From NCBI GenBank assembly GCA_015680685.1, contig MNCI01003778.1, positions 104,771 to 168,770 of the forward strand: DNA of 64,000 nucleotides, in the 5' to 3' direction. Made by a program: the position numbers and the translations under genes. Shown in pieces: positions 23,744 through 33,247 of this stretch (position 1 is the first letter of the stretch; each line of letters opens with the position of its first letter). The notes under the pieces were generated by a model. It saw only the letters and a list, made by a program, of their open reading frames with translations. It searched no databases and was not told the origin of the DNA. This stretch comes from Gnetum montanum (Eukaryota; Streptophyta; Gnetopsida; Gnetales; Gnetaceae).

Positions 23744-24841
23744 CTATATGTAGTACCGCTTCAGATATATATGATTGACAGGGTTTGGTAACTTGTTGCC
23801 ATCGACATCTGCTAACTTGAATGCTTCGTTGCTATATGCATCAGTCACTAAGAAAGGGCCCTCCCAGTTTGCAGAGAATTTGCCTATTGGTTCGTGAATG
23901 GCCTTGAGAACTAAGTCTCCTTTCTTGATCAGACGCTGCTGAAGATTGTGACGATGCTTTTGCCTCTGCTTGTCTTGATACTTTTCGATTGTATCAAGCG
24001 TCTGTATTCGCTTCTCCTCTACTGAATCTAAATCCATGATCCGAGACTCGGTGTGTTGAGCCTCATTTATAATCGTGGAGAGGACCATTCTCAGAGTAGG
24101 AATTTGCAACTCAAGGGGCAGCACCGCCTCGGATCCGTAGACTAGGCTATAGGGTGTACTGTCTGTAGCTGTCCTATATGTAGTGCGATATGCCCATAGC
24201 ACATAGAGGATTTTTTCGTGCCATCGTCTCTTGTTGCTGTCGAGCATTTTCTTGAGCAGATTGATGATGACTTTATTTGTTGCTTCAGCTTGACCATTCG
24301 CTTGTGGGTAGTAGGGTGAGGAAAAGGACTATTTAATGCCAAGGCTATCACAGAAGGATTTGGTTTCCGTGCTACTAAACTGTGGCCCATTGTCGATCAC
24401 GATAGTCATCGGGAGACCAAATCTGGTTACAATGTTGTCTAAGATGAACTGGCAAATCTGTTGAGATGTGATCTTCCTTAAAGGAATAGCTTCTACCCAC
24501 TTCGTAAAGTACTCAGTTGTGGTAATTATGAAGCTATGACCTGCGGAAGATTTCGGCGTGATAGGACCTATTATGTCTAGTCCCCATCGTTGAAAGGGCT
24601 ATGTTATCTAAGTTGTATGTAACTCTGTAGGCGACACGTGTATAAGATTTGCATGACGCTGACACGTGTCACGAGTTTTAACCTTTGTTAGGCAATCTTT
24701 TTCCATGCGTGGCCAGTAGTACCCTAAGCGGCGAATTTTTGAAGCCATAGCCCGTGGTGATACGTGTCCTTCGCATAATCCCTCATGAACCTCATCAGCG
24801 ATACGCTGTGCCTGGTCTTTATTAACGTAGGTAAGCAGCAC
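23744..24841 (-). pseudogene. int: Integrase of element D
   Basis: DDE integrase, which would insert the element cDNA into the host genome. An HHCC-like zinc-binding segment comes first (HEGLCEGH near 24780 and DTCQRH near 24650; the first of the two cysteines is changed). The core holds WGLDIIGPITPKS (first catalytic Asp, about 24590), VIDNGPQF (second Asp, about 24390) and QANGQAEATNK (catalytic Glu, about 24285). The C-terminal part has PYSLVYGSEAVLP, a long charged helix and GPFLVTDAYSNEAFKLADVDG, ending at TAG near 23744 after LKRYYI. Two TAG codons near 24605 and one at 24330 interrupt the frame. The Asp-Asp-Glu residues are all still present. Confidence 0.9.
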
Positions 24842-24981
24842 ACCATCAAAAGAGCATCTACAGAGGTACTGTCTCCTATGATTACGTACTGCCTAGCTCG
24901 CTTGCGGATTGCATCCTTCTACGCGCATTTCAATTCGTGCGGTAGCTCACCTTGTAAGAGGTAAGTTTTAATGTTGTCATA

Positions 24982-25731
24982 TCATTCTGGCGTGCTTTCT
25001 TCGAGGAGAGAAGATATTTGCGCTACTTGAACGATAGGACCTGTACAATCTGTTATTAGAGTAGGACAAGTGTCGAGTAGATGTGGAGGCACGTTTAAGG
25101 CCAGCGTAGCCAGTGCATCGGCCAGTGTGTTATCATTCCGTGGCACGTGTTGGGCATCGACGGTCGCGAATTGCTTCAGAAGATCTTTAGCCATATCGCA
25201 GTAGGGCTGCAGATGGATAGCTTTGCAGGTGTAGACTCCTGTGATTTGATTGATAATGAGCATCGAATCACCCCTAACTGCCAAGTGTCGAACATCGAGT
25301 TCGCTTGCAGNNNNNNNNNNNNNNNNNNNNNNNNNNNNNNNNNNNNNNNNNNNNNNNNNNNNNNNNNNNNNNNNNNNNNNNNNNNNNNNNNNNNNNNNNN
25401 NNNNNNNNNNNNNNNNNNNNNNNNNNNGAGCTATTTTGCTACTCTCGTATAGGTTGTGCGTAATGGCCCTAAGGATGTTATTTTTACAGACGATGTTAAC
25501 TTGGCTACGGAAAAGGTAATGTCTACACTTTTTTAGCGTAAATACTAATGCTAGGCAATTACGCTCTACTTCGTTGTACCTCGTTTCGTACGCACATAGA
25601 GCATGACTCAAGTAGTAGATGGGCACTTCCGACCCATCATCCCTCCTTTGATAAAGTAATGCTGCTAACGCTACATCTGAAGTTGCGAGGTAAATGTAAA
25701 ATGGTAGGTTCCTTTGTGGTGGGAAAACCAT
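24982..25731 (-). pseudogene. pol: Dual RNase H region of element D (with assembly gap)
   Basis: Continues pol after RT. The first RNase H (25731-25430) has LPFYIYLATSDVALAALL, YYLSHAL and ETRYNEVERNCLALVF, the connection-type RNase H of Ty3/gypsy pol. After a run of 117 N the frame continues with the second, archaeal-type RNase H: ELDVRHLAVRGDSMLIINQ, then HVPRNDNTLADALATLAL. This RNase H duplication is a hallmark of the Tat lineage. The catalytic Asp of the final HVPRNDNTLADALA motif is present. The gap is in frame by length, but its true size is unknown. The frame ends at about 24982 and an integrase frame follows after a short stop-containing spacer. Confidence 0.85.
25311..25427. other. 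Assembly gap, 117 N
   Basis: Run of N inside the RNase H region of element D. Its length keeps the reading frame, so it may be close to real, but this cannot be verified from the sequence. Confidence 0.98.
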
Positions 25732-25749
25732 TGGTAAGTGTTGAAGTTC

Positions 25750-27018
25750 CTATTTTAGGCTATCAAACGCACGCTGGCAATCGCCCGTCCATTCGAAATT
25801 AACCCCCTTTTTAAGCAAATGTTGCATAGGGTGTAGCTTGTCGGTTAATCTCGAGATGAACCGGTGAATAAACTGTAATCGTCCTTGTAACCTGCGTAAT
25901 TGCTTGAGGTCTGTAGGAGGCATTAACTTGACAATGGCTTTGATCTTATCAGGGTCAACTCGTATGCCGGTTTCGGACACCACAAACCCCAGCATGCATC
26001 CGGTTTTGACCCCGAATACGCATTTCTTTGGATTAAGCCGGAGATCGTATTTGGAGCATCTTTTGAGGACTAACTCTAGGTCTTCTGAATGATCCTCTGA
26101 CTTTAAAGACTTAACAGCTATATCGTCTACATAATCATTCAGTTTCCCTAAGAGGTAATCGCTAAAGATGTATGTCATGGCTCGTTGATACGTTGCTCCA
26201 ACGTTTTTTAGACCAAAAGGCATCATGGTGTAGCAAAAGGTGCCCCAGGGCATCATGAACGTCGTGGTCAATTGATGTTCTGGGTTGATGCGAATTTGGC
26301 TATAGCCCGAAAAGCCATCCATAAAGGACAGAAGCGCATGCCCAGCTGTCGTATCGACTAGTTGGTCGATACTCGGTAGTGGGAAGTTATCTTTGATTGT
26401 GGCCTTGTTCAAATCTTGGAAGTCTATGCAGATGCGTATGCTTCTGGTCTTCTTTGGGACGACTACAATGTTAGATACCCAATCTGAGTAATCGACCGCG
26501 CGGATGAAACCAGCCTGATACAATTTGGTGATCTCATCATGCACAGCTAGCGTGATCTCTGGCTTGATTTTTCGTACCTTTTGCCTAATTGCTTTAATCT
26601 ACGGGTCTAAGATTATGTTATGCTGAATTAACCTGGGATCTAGTCCCGGCATATCCTCGTATGACCACGTAAATACCGTAATGTTGTCTTGAAGGACCTG
26701 TTTTATAGAATCATGCATTTTTTGGTCTAGTAAAGAACTAACCTTAAGCGTGTTGGCTTCACCCTTATGCGTAACGATAGAAACCTCATTGAGGGGGTGT
26801 TCGGTGATGTCTCCAGCCTCCAAGTCTAGCGTGCGCGTCGACTGCTCTGGCCATTCTGGGGACATTTCCGATGTGGCTATGGTTACATCGTCAAAGGGAG
26901 GGTTAATTTCTACTAGCGTAGGGTCGAATTGCCTAACTACTCTCCCGTATGGGCCTGTCAAAGTTAAGGGTGCTGAAAATGTTGTGTCCATTTGCCAACC
27001 GTCCTGGAAAATCGCCAA
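25750..27018 (-). pseudogene. pol: Reverse transcriptase of element D
   Basis: The N-terminal part (27018-26599) carries VFTWSYEDMPGLDP, the Tat signature just before RT. After a TAG at 26599 the RT domain follows with all main blocks: WVSNIVVVPKK, IRICIDFQDLNKA, DNFPLPSIDQLVD, GHALLSFMDGFSGYSQI (first catalytic Asp), WGTFCYTMMPFGLKN, ATYQRAMT, NDYVDDIAVKS (YVDD catalytic motif intact, near 26130) and the thumb with GFVVSETGIRVDPDKIKAI. RT copies the element RNA into DNA in the cytoplasmic particle. It is the best preserved domain of D. A probable splice acceptor TTTTCCAG lies at 27011-27004 just upstream of DGWQMD. Confidence 0.93.
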
Positions 27019-27139
27019 ATGCGCAAGTGATTAGGAGAAAGCATGACGTGGTGTTGTCGAACATGGAAAGCTAATTAAATTTTGAATATTGCGAACAGGC
27101 TGTAATCAATGCTACTCGATTACGAGGCGATAAGATGTG

Positions 27140-27165
27140 GTAGTTTAACGTCATTTCGGACAGTG
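27140..27165 (+). repeat. Single hairpin-repeat unit upstream of the antisense gene
   Basis: TAGTTTAACGTC-ATTTCG-GACAG: the same leader, arm and 6-nt loop as the units at 23225-23710; three of four stem positions pair. Confidence 0.6.
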
Positions 27166-27261
27166 GCGCATGCGATATCTGCCGTCGCATTAATACCTTG
27201 ATTTTCAGGTTTCGTTTTAGGAAAGTCCTGCTGAAATCAGATATCAAGTCAGTGATTTTCG

Positions 27262-27269
27262 CATATAAG
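27262..27269 (+). promoter_or_regulatory. Possible TATA box of the antisense gene
   Basis: CATATAAG about 150 bases before the first ATG at 27414. Only a positional candidate. Confidence 0.25.
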
Positions 27270-27811
27270 TGAGTAGTTTTCGGTGAGAACGGGCTGCTGG
27301 CTGTTGTGAATTCAAATTCCTAACTATTACAAAGCGAGAGAAAGAGGAGCAGAAGATTGGAACGCGTAGTTTGCGAAGACGTGAACGTGTGAAACTGTGA
27401 AGGTTTTGAAGCTATGACAATGGCGCCTAAAATGAAAAGGAAGAACAAGAAATTGGCTAAGATCGATGAGGTGCAAGAGAATCTGGAGCGCACTTCGCAG
27501 GCAATGGTCAAAGTGAGGGACCCTACGCCCTTGAACCGGTAGGCCATCTCTTGTGTATTTGTGTTATTCTAGCAGTGTTTATTGTTGTAGCGTCGTTCAC
27601 GTAAACAGGGGTTTTAGACTATGGACCTCGCGTTAAGATGAGGGTTTAAAGGGGATTGCGTCTATCGCCGTTGTCAGGAACGAACCTTGCGCTGTTACGA
27701 GGGTTTGGGCGATTTCGACATGGATAACTAAGCGTAATTTGTAGGTTTTCTGTATTTAAACATGCAAATGTGAATCTAGATGTTGATCTATGTATTGCAT
27801 TTTCTATACAG

Positions 27812-28616
27812 TGTTATGCTAAAGCCTGTCTTAATCATGTTAGACATCGTTGGGGTTTTGTGCTGCATAAACCCGATCGTGCCCAATGTCCCTCCCCTGC
27901 AAACTCGGTTGCACGGGAAGGCTATATGGTTTCGAAAGGGTGCACTGGAGTTTATGCAGTTCTTACTACGTAACTACAGCATTATTATATGGTCTAATTT
28001 GTCAGGTGATATTGCTGGTGCGATTTTGGAGCACCTGTTAGTGGGCTCCGCGTAGGGAATTTTGGCCTTCTTGACAGACGGAGCCATCGATACTGGTCGT
28101 CTCGAGGACCGAGAACTTAGCGCCCGAGGTTTGAGGTGCTTATGTTGGATCTGGGAGATGGCCCAGTTTAGTTGCTACCATGCATACAATACTTTGTTCA
28201 TGGCCCACCATGTCTCAACCTACTTCCAGAACCCACCAGGCACCGTGTACTACTCAGACGGGTAAGCGATTTTGTTGGATATATTGTCATTACATGTCTA
28301 TTGTCTGAGTTTTGTAAAGTGTAAGGTAAATATGTATGGTATGGTACAGGTTTTTTATTCATGAGAACAGGTTAGTAGGAGATGGTGATACGTTGTCATG
28401 GACCGAAACGACAATAAAGGCATTTACCTCAACTAGCAACGTACGCACTGGTGTGATGGGGCAGATCAGCTTCGACATTCATGAGTACCCCACCCACTAT
28501 GCTGACGCTTTTGAGAATTGCTAGAATCAGCTTTGATGACTGGACCTTGGATCCGCCCCTTACCGTTGAGGACGTGCAGAGGAACCTTCCTCCATTTCCT
28601 TTGCCATTTGGACCTG
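27812..28616 (+). pseudogene. HAD/FCP1 (NIF)-like phosphatase domain of the antisense gene (exons 2-3)
   Basis: Exon 2 encodes KPVLIMLDIVGVLC, which fits the first HAD motif (hhhDxxGhL) with the nucleophile Asp kept but the second motif position Val, then GKAIWFRKGALEFMQFLL and NYSIIIWSNLSGD, which fit the R-P-G-hxxFLxxL and hhhWS(S/N) blocks of FCP1/NLI-interacting-factor phosphatases, which remove phosphates from proteins such as the RNA polymerase II tail. Exon 2 continues after a TAG at 28053 with ARGLRCLCWIWEMAQ and PPGTVYYSDG; exon 3 adds FFIHENRLVGDGDTLSW, a frameshift, and ISFDDWTLDPP. The later HAD motifs (Lys and DD) are not clear, so activity in any ancestor is uncertain. The family call rests on my reading of these motifs only. 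Confidence 0.55.
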
Positions 28617-28714
28617 GTAAAACTGCTATGTATTCTATCGTTGTGTGGTGTAGTTGTGAATTGTGAACGTTGCGTAATAGTGTTTTCGTTTGACCTGTGT
28701 CTTACGTTGTTCAG

Positions 28715-31302
28715 TCAGGAAATCCCGGGAGATTACCCTTACAATTTCCGACCGCGAGGCGAATACCGTCCTCTTCCGNATCATGTACGTGTAAGTTTTG
28801 ACATTGACGCTCAACTCTTTACAGACCTTTTTGGCGTCCCCTCGGACGGCCTTCCCATAGAAGAGAAGGTGAAGAGGAGTCTCGACTGCCAGAAGTGGCT
28901 GGAGGAGTGGGTAAGGGTCAAGAAGGAGCTTAAAGGGATTCTTTGTGAAAGAATTAAACTAGGAATCGCCAAGACAGTTTATCCCCTTTTCTGGGCCTGG
29001 GCTTTTCCCAAAATGCTCTCGCAAGGGAAGTTCTTTTCCATAGAGCAGACCCGCATTATGCGGGAGGTTCTGGAAGAAGGGACCCAGTTCAATTGGGCAA
29101 GCTATTTTGCTGAGGGACTACGCACTGAGATGATCAGGCTTCGTAAGAAGCTCGAGTTTTGTTTCAACGTGCATTACGCCTTCTTCATAGCTTGCCTTCG
29201 GTGTTTTGCTGAGTTTTTGGTCATCCAAAGGAATGGGGTCTGGGTGCAACAAGACCGAGAACAGCTATCCAAACCTTTGATTACCCATATCCGCAGCACT
29301 ACCCATGGGCAGGATCCTCTGGAAGGGATTGGGGAATCTGTGTCTATAACGACCAGAGGTTTGGCGATGCCTCGAGTGCGAGGCCCCAACAGTGTAGGTG
29401 GGATAATGCCTACTTACATTGGCGATGCCTCATGAGGGAAACACCTGGCGGCAGAAATTGTAGAACCTGCAGCTCGGCGTAAAAGGCTCCGTATAGCCGA
29501 GGCTTCTGTGGGGCCTGAAAGTGGCACGGGCCGGACTATGGAGGTCAGAGTTCAGCGGAGTAAGCCTCTGCCTGGTAAGCGTGAAGAAATGTATTGAAAG
29601 TTATACTACGCAATGTTTATTTAGGATATTTTGAATGATATATTAAGAGTATTGTGATATGACCAGTGAAAATTACGGAGCAGTTGACCCCTGAAACAGG
29701 GGCAGTCATACTAAGTCGTGGGGAAGGGGCCCCAGTTTTAGAAAAAGAGGCCCCAGCTATTGGGACAAGCGCTGCACAGACTCATGTGCGTGAGGAGGCC
29801 TCGGCTGGAGGGGCAAGCGATGCACAGACCCTTGTGCGTGAAGAGGGGAAGGAGGTAGAAGAGGTTGGCGAGGTCTCCACTGTTACTGGTAGAGGTAATG
29901 AGTGTGTTAGAAATTTTGCAGAATTCTATTAATAATTAGAGTTTCTAACTTGACTACGCTACAGGAGAAGAGGATGCATCCACGTCCATTGCTATGAGCA
30001 GAGTGTGGAGAGACTTTCCTGACAAGTTCACCTTCATGGAAGGCGTTGTCAGTGATATGATCGAGCGCCTCGAGCGCATCGATCCTGAAGCTGGTATGTT
30101 GTAACTATAAAAGGCTTATTTTATTATATAGTAGTAATGTGTCATGTACATTGATAATATTTGCTGTTAGGAGCTCGCCTTTGATGGGACCCAACGGAGC
30201 CCATTGATTTGGACACAGCGGAGCCTCCATCTGATGGGGCAGTCGTGCCACGTCACATTTATGAGAAGATGCGTAAATGTGCGTTACGCTTGACGTGCTC
30301 CTTATGGGAGAGTAAGGGTGTAAATGAAAACCTTTGGAAAAAGATGCAGAGGTTAGAAAAGAAAAATGAGTTTCTGACCAAAGAGGTCGGGGACCTAAAG
30401 TCGTGATGCGAGTTCCTACAGGCGCAGGAAACAGGTGACGAAGATTGGTGTACTGCTGTTATTGACTACTCCCGTTATTGGACCGCAATCAAGACTAGCG
30501 TGCAAACCAGTTGGGCATTGGTAGAGCAGTGAATGTAGATAGAGTTGTTAGCTCAGAAAAGCCAAGACTGGAGGGACTACTACGCAAGTGTGCAAGAATG
30601 GGGGCAAAAGGAAAAGGACCACAAGCATGTGTATAAGCGAGAAAGTATCGCTTATTGTCAACACTATCGTGATTCTGCCGTTGAAGCCCAATCCTTGCGG
30701 GTCTTCCTGGACGTCATTGGAGCATCTGAAGCCTTCAAGAAGTTTCAAGAACAGGTGACTATAAGTATGTCTCTGGAAAGGGAGGTGACTCTCCCCGGGG
30801 GCCAAACTATCGTCCCTACATTCTTCCCTAACCCGTCTCGCTGGACTAGCGTGGAGAAAGGAAAGGTGAAGGCTGTTGCCGCTCTTAGGGATGAAGTATG
30901 GTCTGATCTGACTGAGGATGAAATTATGGAGCACTTATGGGCTGGCTTGGAAAAGCTTCCCTTTGCTGCGGAAGCAGGGCCATCGTGAGTGAGTTTAATC
31001 ATGACTAAGTCTAAACTTTTTGATTACGTTGCCAAGTTGTGTTTTGCTAATATGTTCTCTGTATCTAGGTACTTGAAGAGGACAGAGAAGGCGAGCCAGC
31101 TGAGGAGCAAGTACAAGAGGAGGGGCGTAGTGATGAAGAGGATCCTCCTGTGGAGCCGGTGCAAGAGCAAGGACCTCATGAAGAGGGGATTCTACATGAG
31201 GGAATACTTCCCAGAAGAGAAGGCCCACTAGAGGATGATTTATTAGGATTAGAGCCGGACTTGAGAGATACTGGTGACAGTGGCATCAGAGGAGATGCGT
31301 AA
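28715..31302 (+). pseudogene. C-terminal part of the antisense gene (exons 4-8), unrecognised
   Basis: Exon 4 encodes a domain I do not recognise, with a PSDGLPIEEKVKRSLDCQKW segment, a Trp/Phe-rich stretch (VYPLFWAWAFPKML) and amphipathic helices, then a TGA (29433) and a basic tail. Exon 5 is rich in Ala, Glu and Thr and holds two similar units (QTHVREEASAGG and QTLVREEGKEVEE). Exons 6-7 are helical, with a possible coiled coil (MQRLEKKNEFLTKEVGDLKS near 30345-30404). Exon 8 is acidic (about 77 residues). The layout, a globular domain then coiled coil and acidic tail, resembles extra ORFs of Tat elements in style, but I cannot show homology. One N sits at 28780. Confidence 0.5.
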
Positions 31303-31493
31303 TTGTGGTTTACGCATGGTTTTATTGATTGTTGTCAACCATGTTTATGCGAATGACTGAAAGACTAGCTATAATATTTTCTGGCTATTTTAAATGTCTA
31401 TTTAATTTTTGTTTTTTTTGGGTGTTTATTTGCAAAGCGTAAGCGTAGTTATTAATGATTTTGCCTGAGTTATGGTGGCGACGGAATGAAATT

Positions 31494-31650
31494 GCTAGTT
31501 TAAGGCCATTGCGGGCTGTCACTAGTTTTAGGCCATTACGGGCCGTCACAGGAGTTTGCGTAATCTGGAAACCAGTTTTAGGCCATTGCGGGCCCGGGCT
31601 AGTTTTAGGCCATTGCGGGCCACGGCTAGTTTAAGGTCGTTGCGGGCCTT
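31494..31650 (-). repeat. Hairpin-repeat array between protease and the antisense gene of D (5 units)
   Basis: Plus-strand units CTAGTTTTA followed by GGCC-ATTACG-GGCC (31531-31544), GGCC-ATTGCG-GGCC (31581-31594), a third identical unit (about 31608-31621), and outer units GGCC/GGCT (31504-31517) and GGTC/GGCC (about 31635-31648) with G-T pairs. Leader, loop and geometry match the array at 23225-23710, but the stem is GGCC instead of CGTC. Confidence 0.8.
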
Positions 31651-31882
31651 GGTGCGTAGTGTAGAGAGCGTAATCAATGGTAGTGTACGTTTTTGCGTAA
31701 TTGGACCATAATGATCAGAAGACGTAAATAGTGTACATAAGGGAAATGAAATAGCGTAAGGAGTGGCAAGCGTAAACATTGAAAATTTCTATGGTGTAAA
31801 TATGCATTGAGCGAAAATGAATTACTAAGCGTAAACTACGATAATTGGTAAAAGACATAATAGTGCACGTAAATGCCATTGA

Positions 31883-32646
31883 GCTTAACCGCTGATTCGC
31901 AATTGTTTCTTAATGGCCTTTACGTTCAATGTTGCGTAAGGATGGAGCGTTTTATAGTCTGACTCCTCTATGCCGCCATCCTGAAATGGCAGGTTGGCCC
32001 AGGCTTGACTATCATAGTTGGTTTCGATTTTTTGAGGGATTTGGAGATTGGTCTGGTTATCTGAAGTTTCTATCTCTGAACCCCGTTCTTTTTCAACATT
32101 GTTGACGGTCTTGGGGGTGATTTCATCACCATGTATTACGACCTCCCCCCCTGCGTAGGGTAGGTGTATTTCTTGATGTATCGATGATGAAACTGCCCTC
32201 AGCTAGGCTAACTAGGACCTCCCTAGGATCAAGTTGAAGCCAGGAATCTCCTCGACGACTAAGAATGTGGCATCCGTTGGGAATTGATTCCCTGCCACAA
32301 ACTCGATATGCACCGTCCCCTTGACCTGAACCCTTGCTCCATTGAATGACTTTACGCATGTCGTCATTGTGGGAATGATCTGGTCGACCAAACCCAACCT
32401 ATCCACGATGGGATAAGGAATGACATTTGCAGCTGTGTCGTCATCCACATGTACCCTCCGGATTCGATACTGACTAACCCGAATGGTGATGAACATGGGT
32501 TCAGTTGTCACCTGACCTTTCTCAGGATCATCTTTGATGGACTCATCATGAAAGGTCCAGTGAGGTAGGCTTAGGTTTCTCAGTTTCGAAAGGAAACATG
32601 ACAGCGTGTATCGCTTCTTCCTCCATTGGTAAGCTTTCATCCACAA
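31883..32646 (-). pseudogene. Protease of element D
   Basis: Aspartic protease of the Gag-Pol polyprotein. Minus-strand translation shows FITIRVSQYRIRRVHVDDDT then AANVIPY: the active-site region, where a D-S/T-G/A triad is expected and D-T-A is seen. It is followed by FNGARVQVKGTVHIEF and FLVVEEIPGFNLILGRS. The frame then has two stops but stays readable through HQEIHLPYAGG to about 31883, ending KAIKKQLRISG. The segment matches the relic of element C at 3940-4360. A further linker upstream (32900-32650) is frameshifted relative to gag. Confidence 0.8.
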
Positions 32647-33247
32647 GTATGGATGTTAGCATACGGAACATAGCCTCACGGTGTTTTTGGGATGTCATAA
32701 GTAGGTCATAGAGGCTCAACGTTGTATTTTTTTGTTTTAAAGCCTGTTTAACCTACGTAAACACGTCGAGGAGGTCCCTCTCTTAGCTAGGTTGTTTGTT
32801 CCCCTTGTCTTCTTCCATTCTTCCCAAGAGACGAATCTCCCGAGGTGGAATGGTGTCGGTCGGGGGGTTATTCTTTTTCTCGCCGAGAGGAGGTGACTGC
32901 GTTTCTACACCTTTATCCTATCTCTGAGGCACATGCGAAGGCACAAAGGCCAGGGGCCTAGGCTTAGGGAAGCCAAGCGTAAAGTGGTCTTTTGTAGCAT
33001 TAACAGATGTGTCCTTTCCCTTTTGTTTGTTGGGTGGTAGTTGGCGGTTTTGGTTAGAGGCCTGCCCCTGCGTGAGAGGAGCAGCCGGTGGTTTTGGTAC
33101 CTTGAGAATGAAGGGTGCCCTAGGCGTGGGTGCGGACGAGGCCGCGGCTTGGCTGTTACTACGTGTCTGTGTGGAATTCTGAGAAGGTGAACGAATGATA
33201 AAAGGTGGCCTTGAGACGCTACAGGCTGTTGATGAAGGGCTTCCCCC

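Larger units (their letters stand above)
27414..31302 (+). pseudogene. Intron-containing gene antisense to element D: HAD-like domain plus helical, acidic region
   Basis: Eight exons can be joined by GT-AG introns: 27414-27538, 27812-28261, 28350-28616, 28715-29574, 29667-29894, 29965-30093, 30171-30988 and 31069-31302. Junctions 1-2, 2-3, 4-5, 5-6 and 6-7 keep the frame exactly. Junction 3-4 does not keep it under my reading, and 7-8 does only if the TGA at 30986 was once CGA. The start is a basic MTMAPKMKRKNKK stretch at one of two in-frame ATGs (27414, 27420). In-frame stops are TAG 28053, TGA 29433, TGA 30182, TGA 30404, TGA 30530, TAG 30536 and TGA 30986, with one frameshift near 28514. 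All seven stops are one transition away from a sense codon. The last exon encodes a Glu-rich tail ending in TAA at 31300. The gene is dead in this copy but its splice sites are intact. It lies within pol of D, on the other strand. Confidence 0.75.
27004..31882 (-). other. Probable intron between protease and RT of element D (Ogre-type)
   Basis: In element sense, the protease frame stays open about 330 bases past the GRS motif and closes at about 31882 in AGCGGTTAAG, a possible donor; another candidate is GAACGTAAAG near 31920. The RT exon would begin after a pyrimidine-rich stretch with CTAAT and TTTTCCAG at 27011-27004. Ogre elements are known to have an intron at this position. The region contains two hairpin-repeat clusters and a whole gene in the opposite orientation. 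Boundaries are predictions. Confidence 0.5.

Noticed and set aside
27320..27547. Minus-strand reading frame opposite exon 1 of the antisense gene
   Set aside because: No domain and no context; the plus-strand exon with an intact donor explains the region better.
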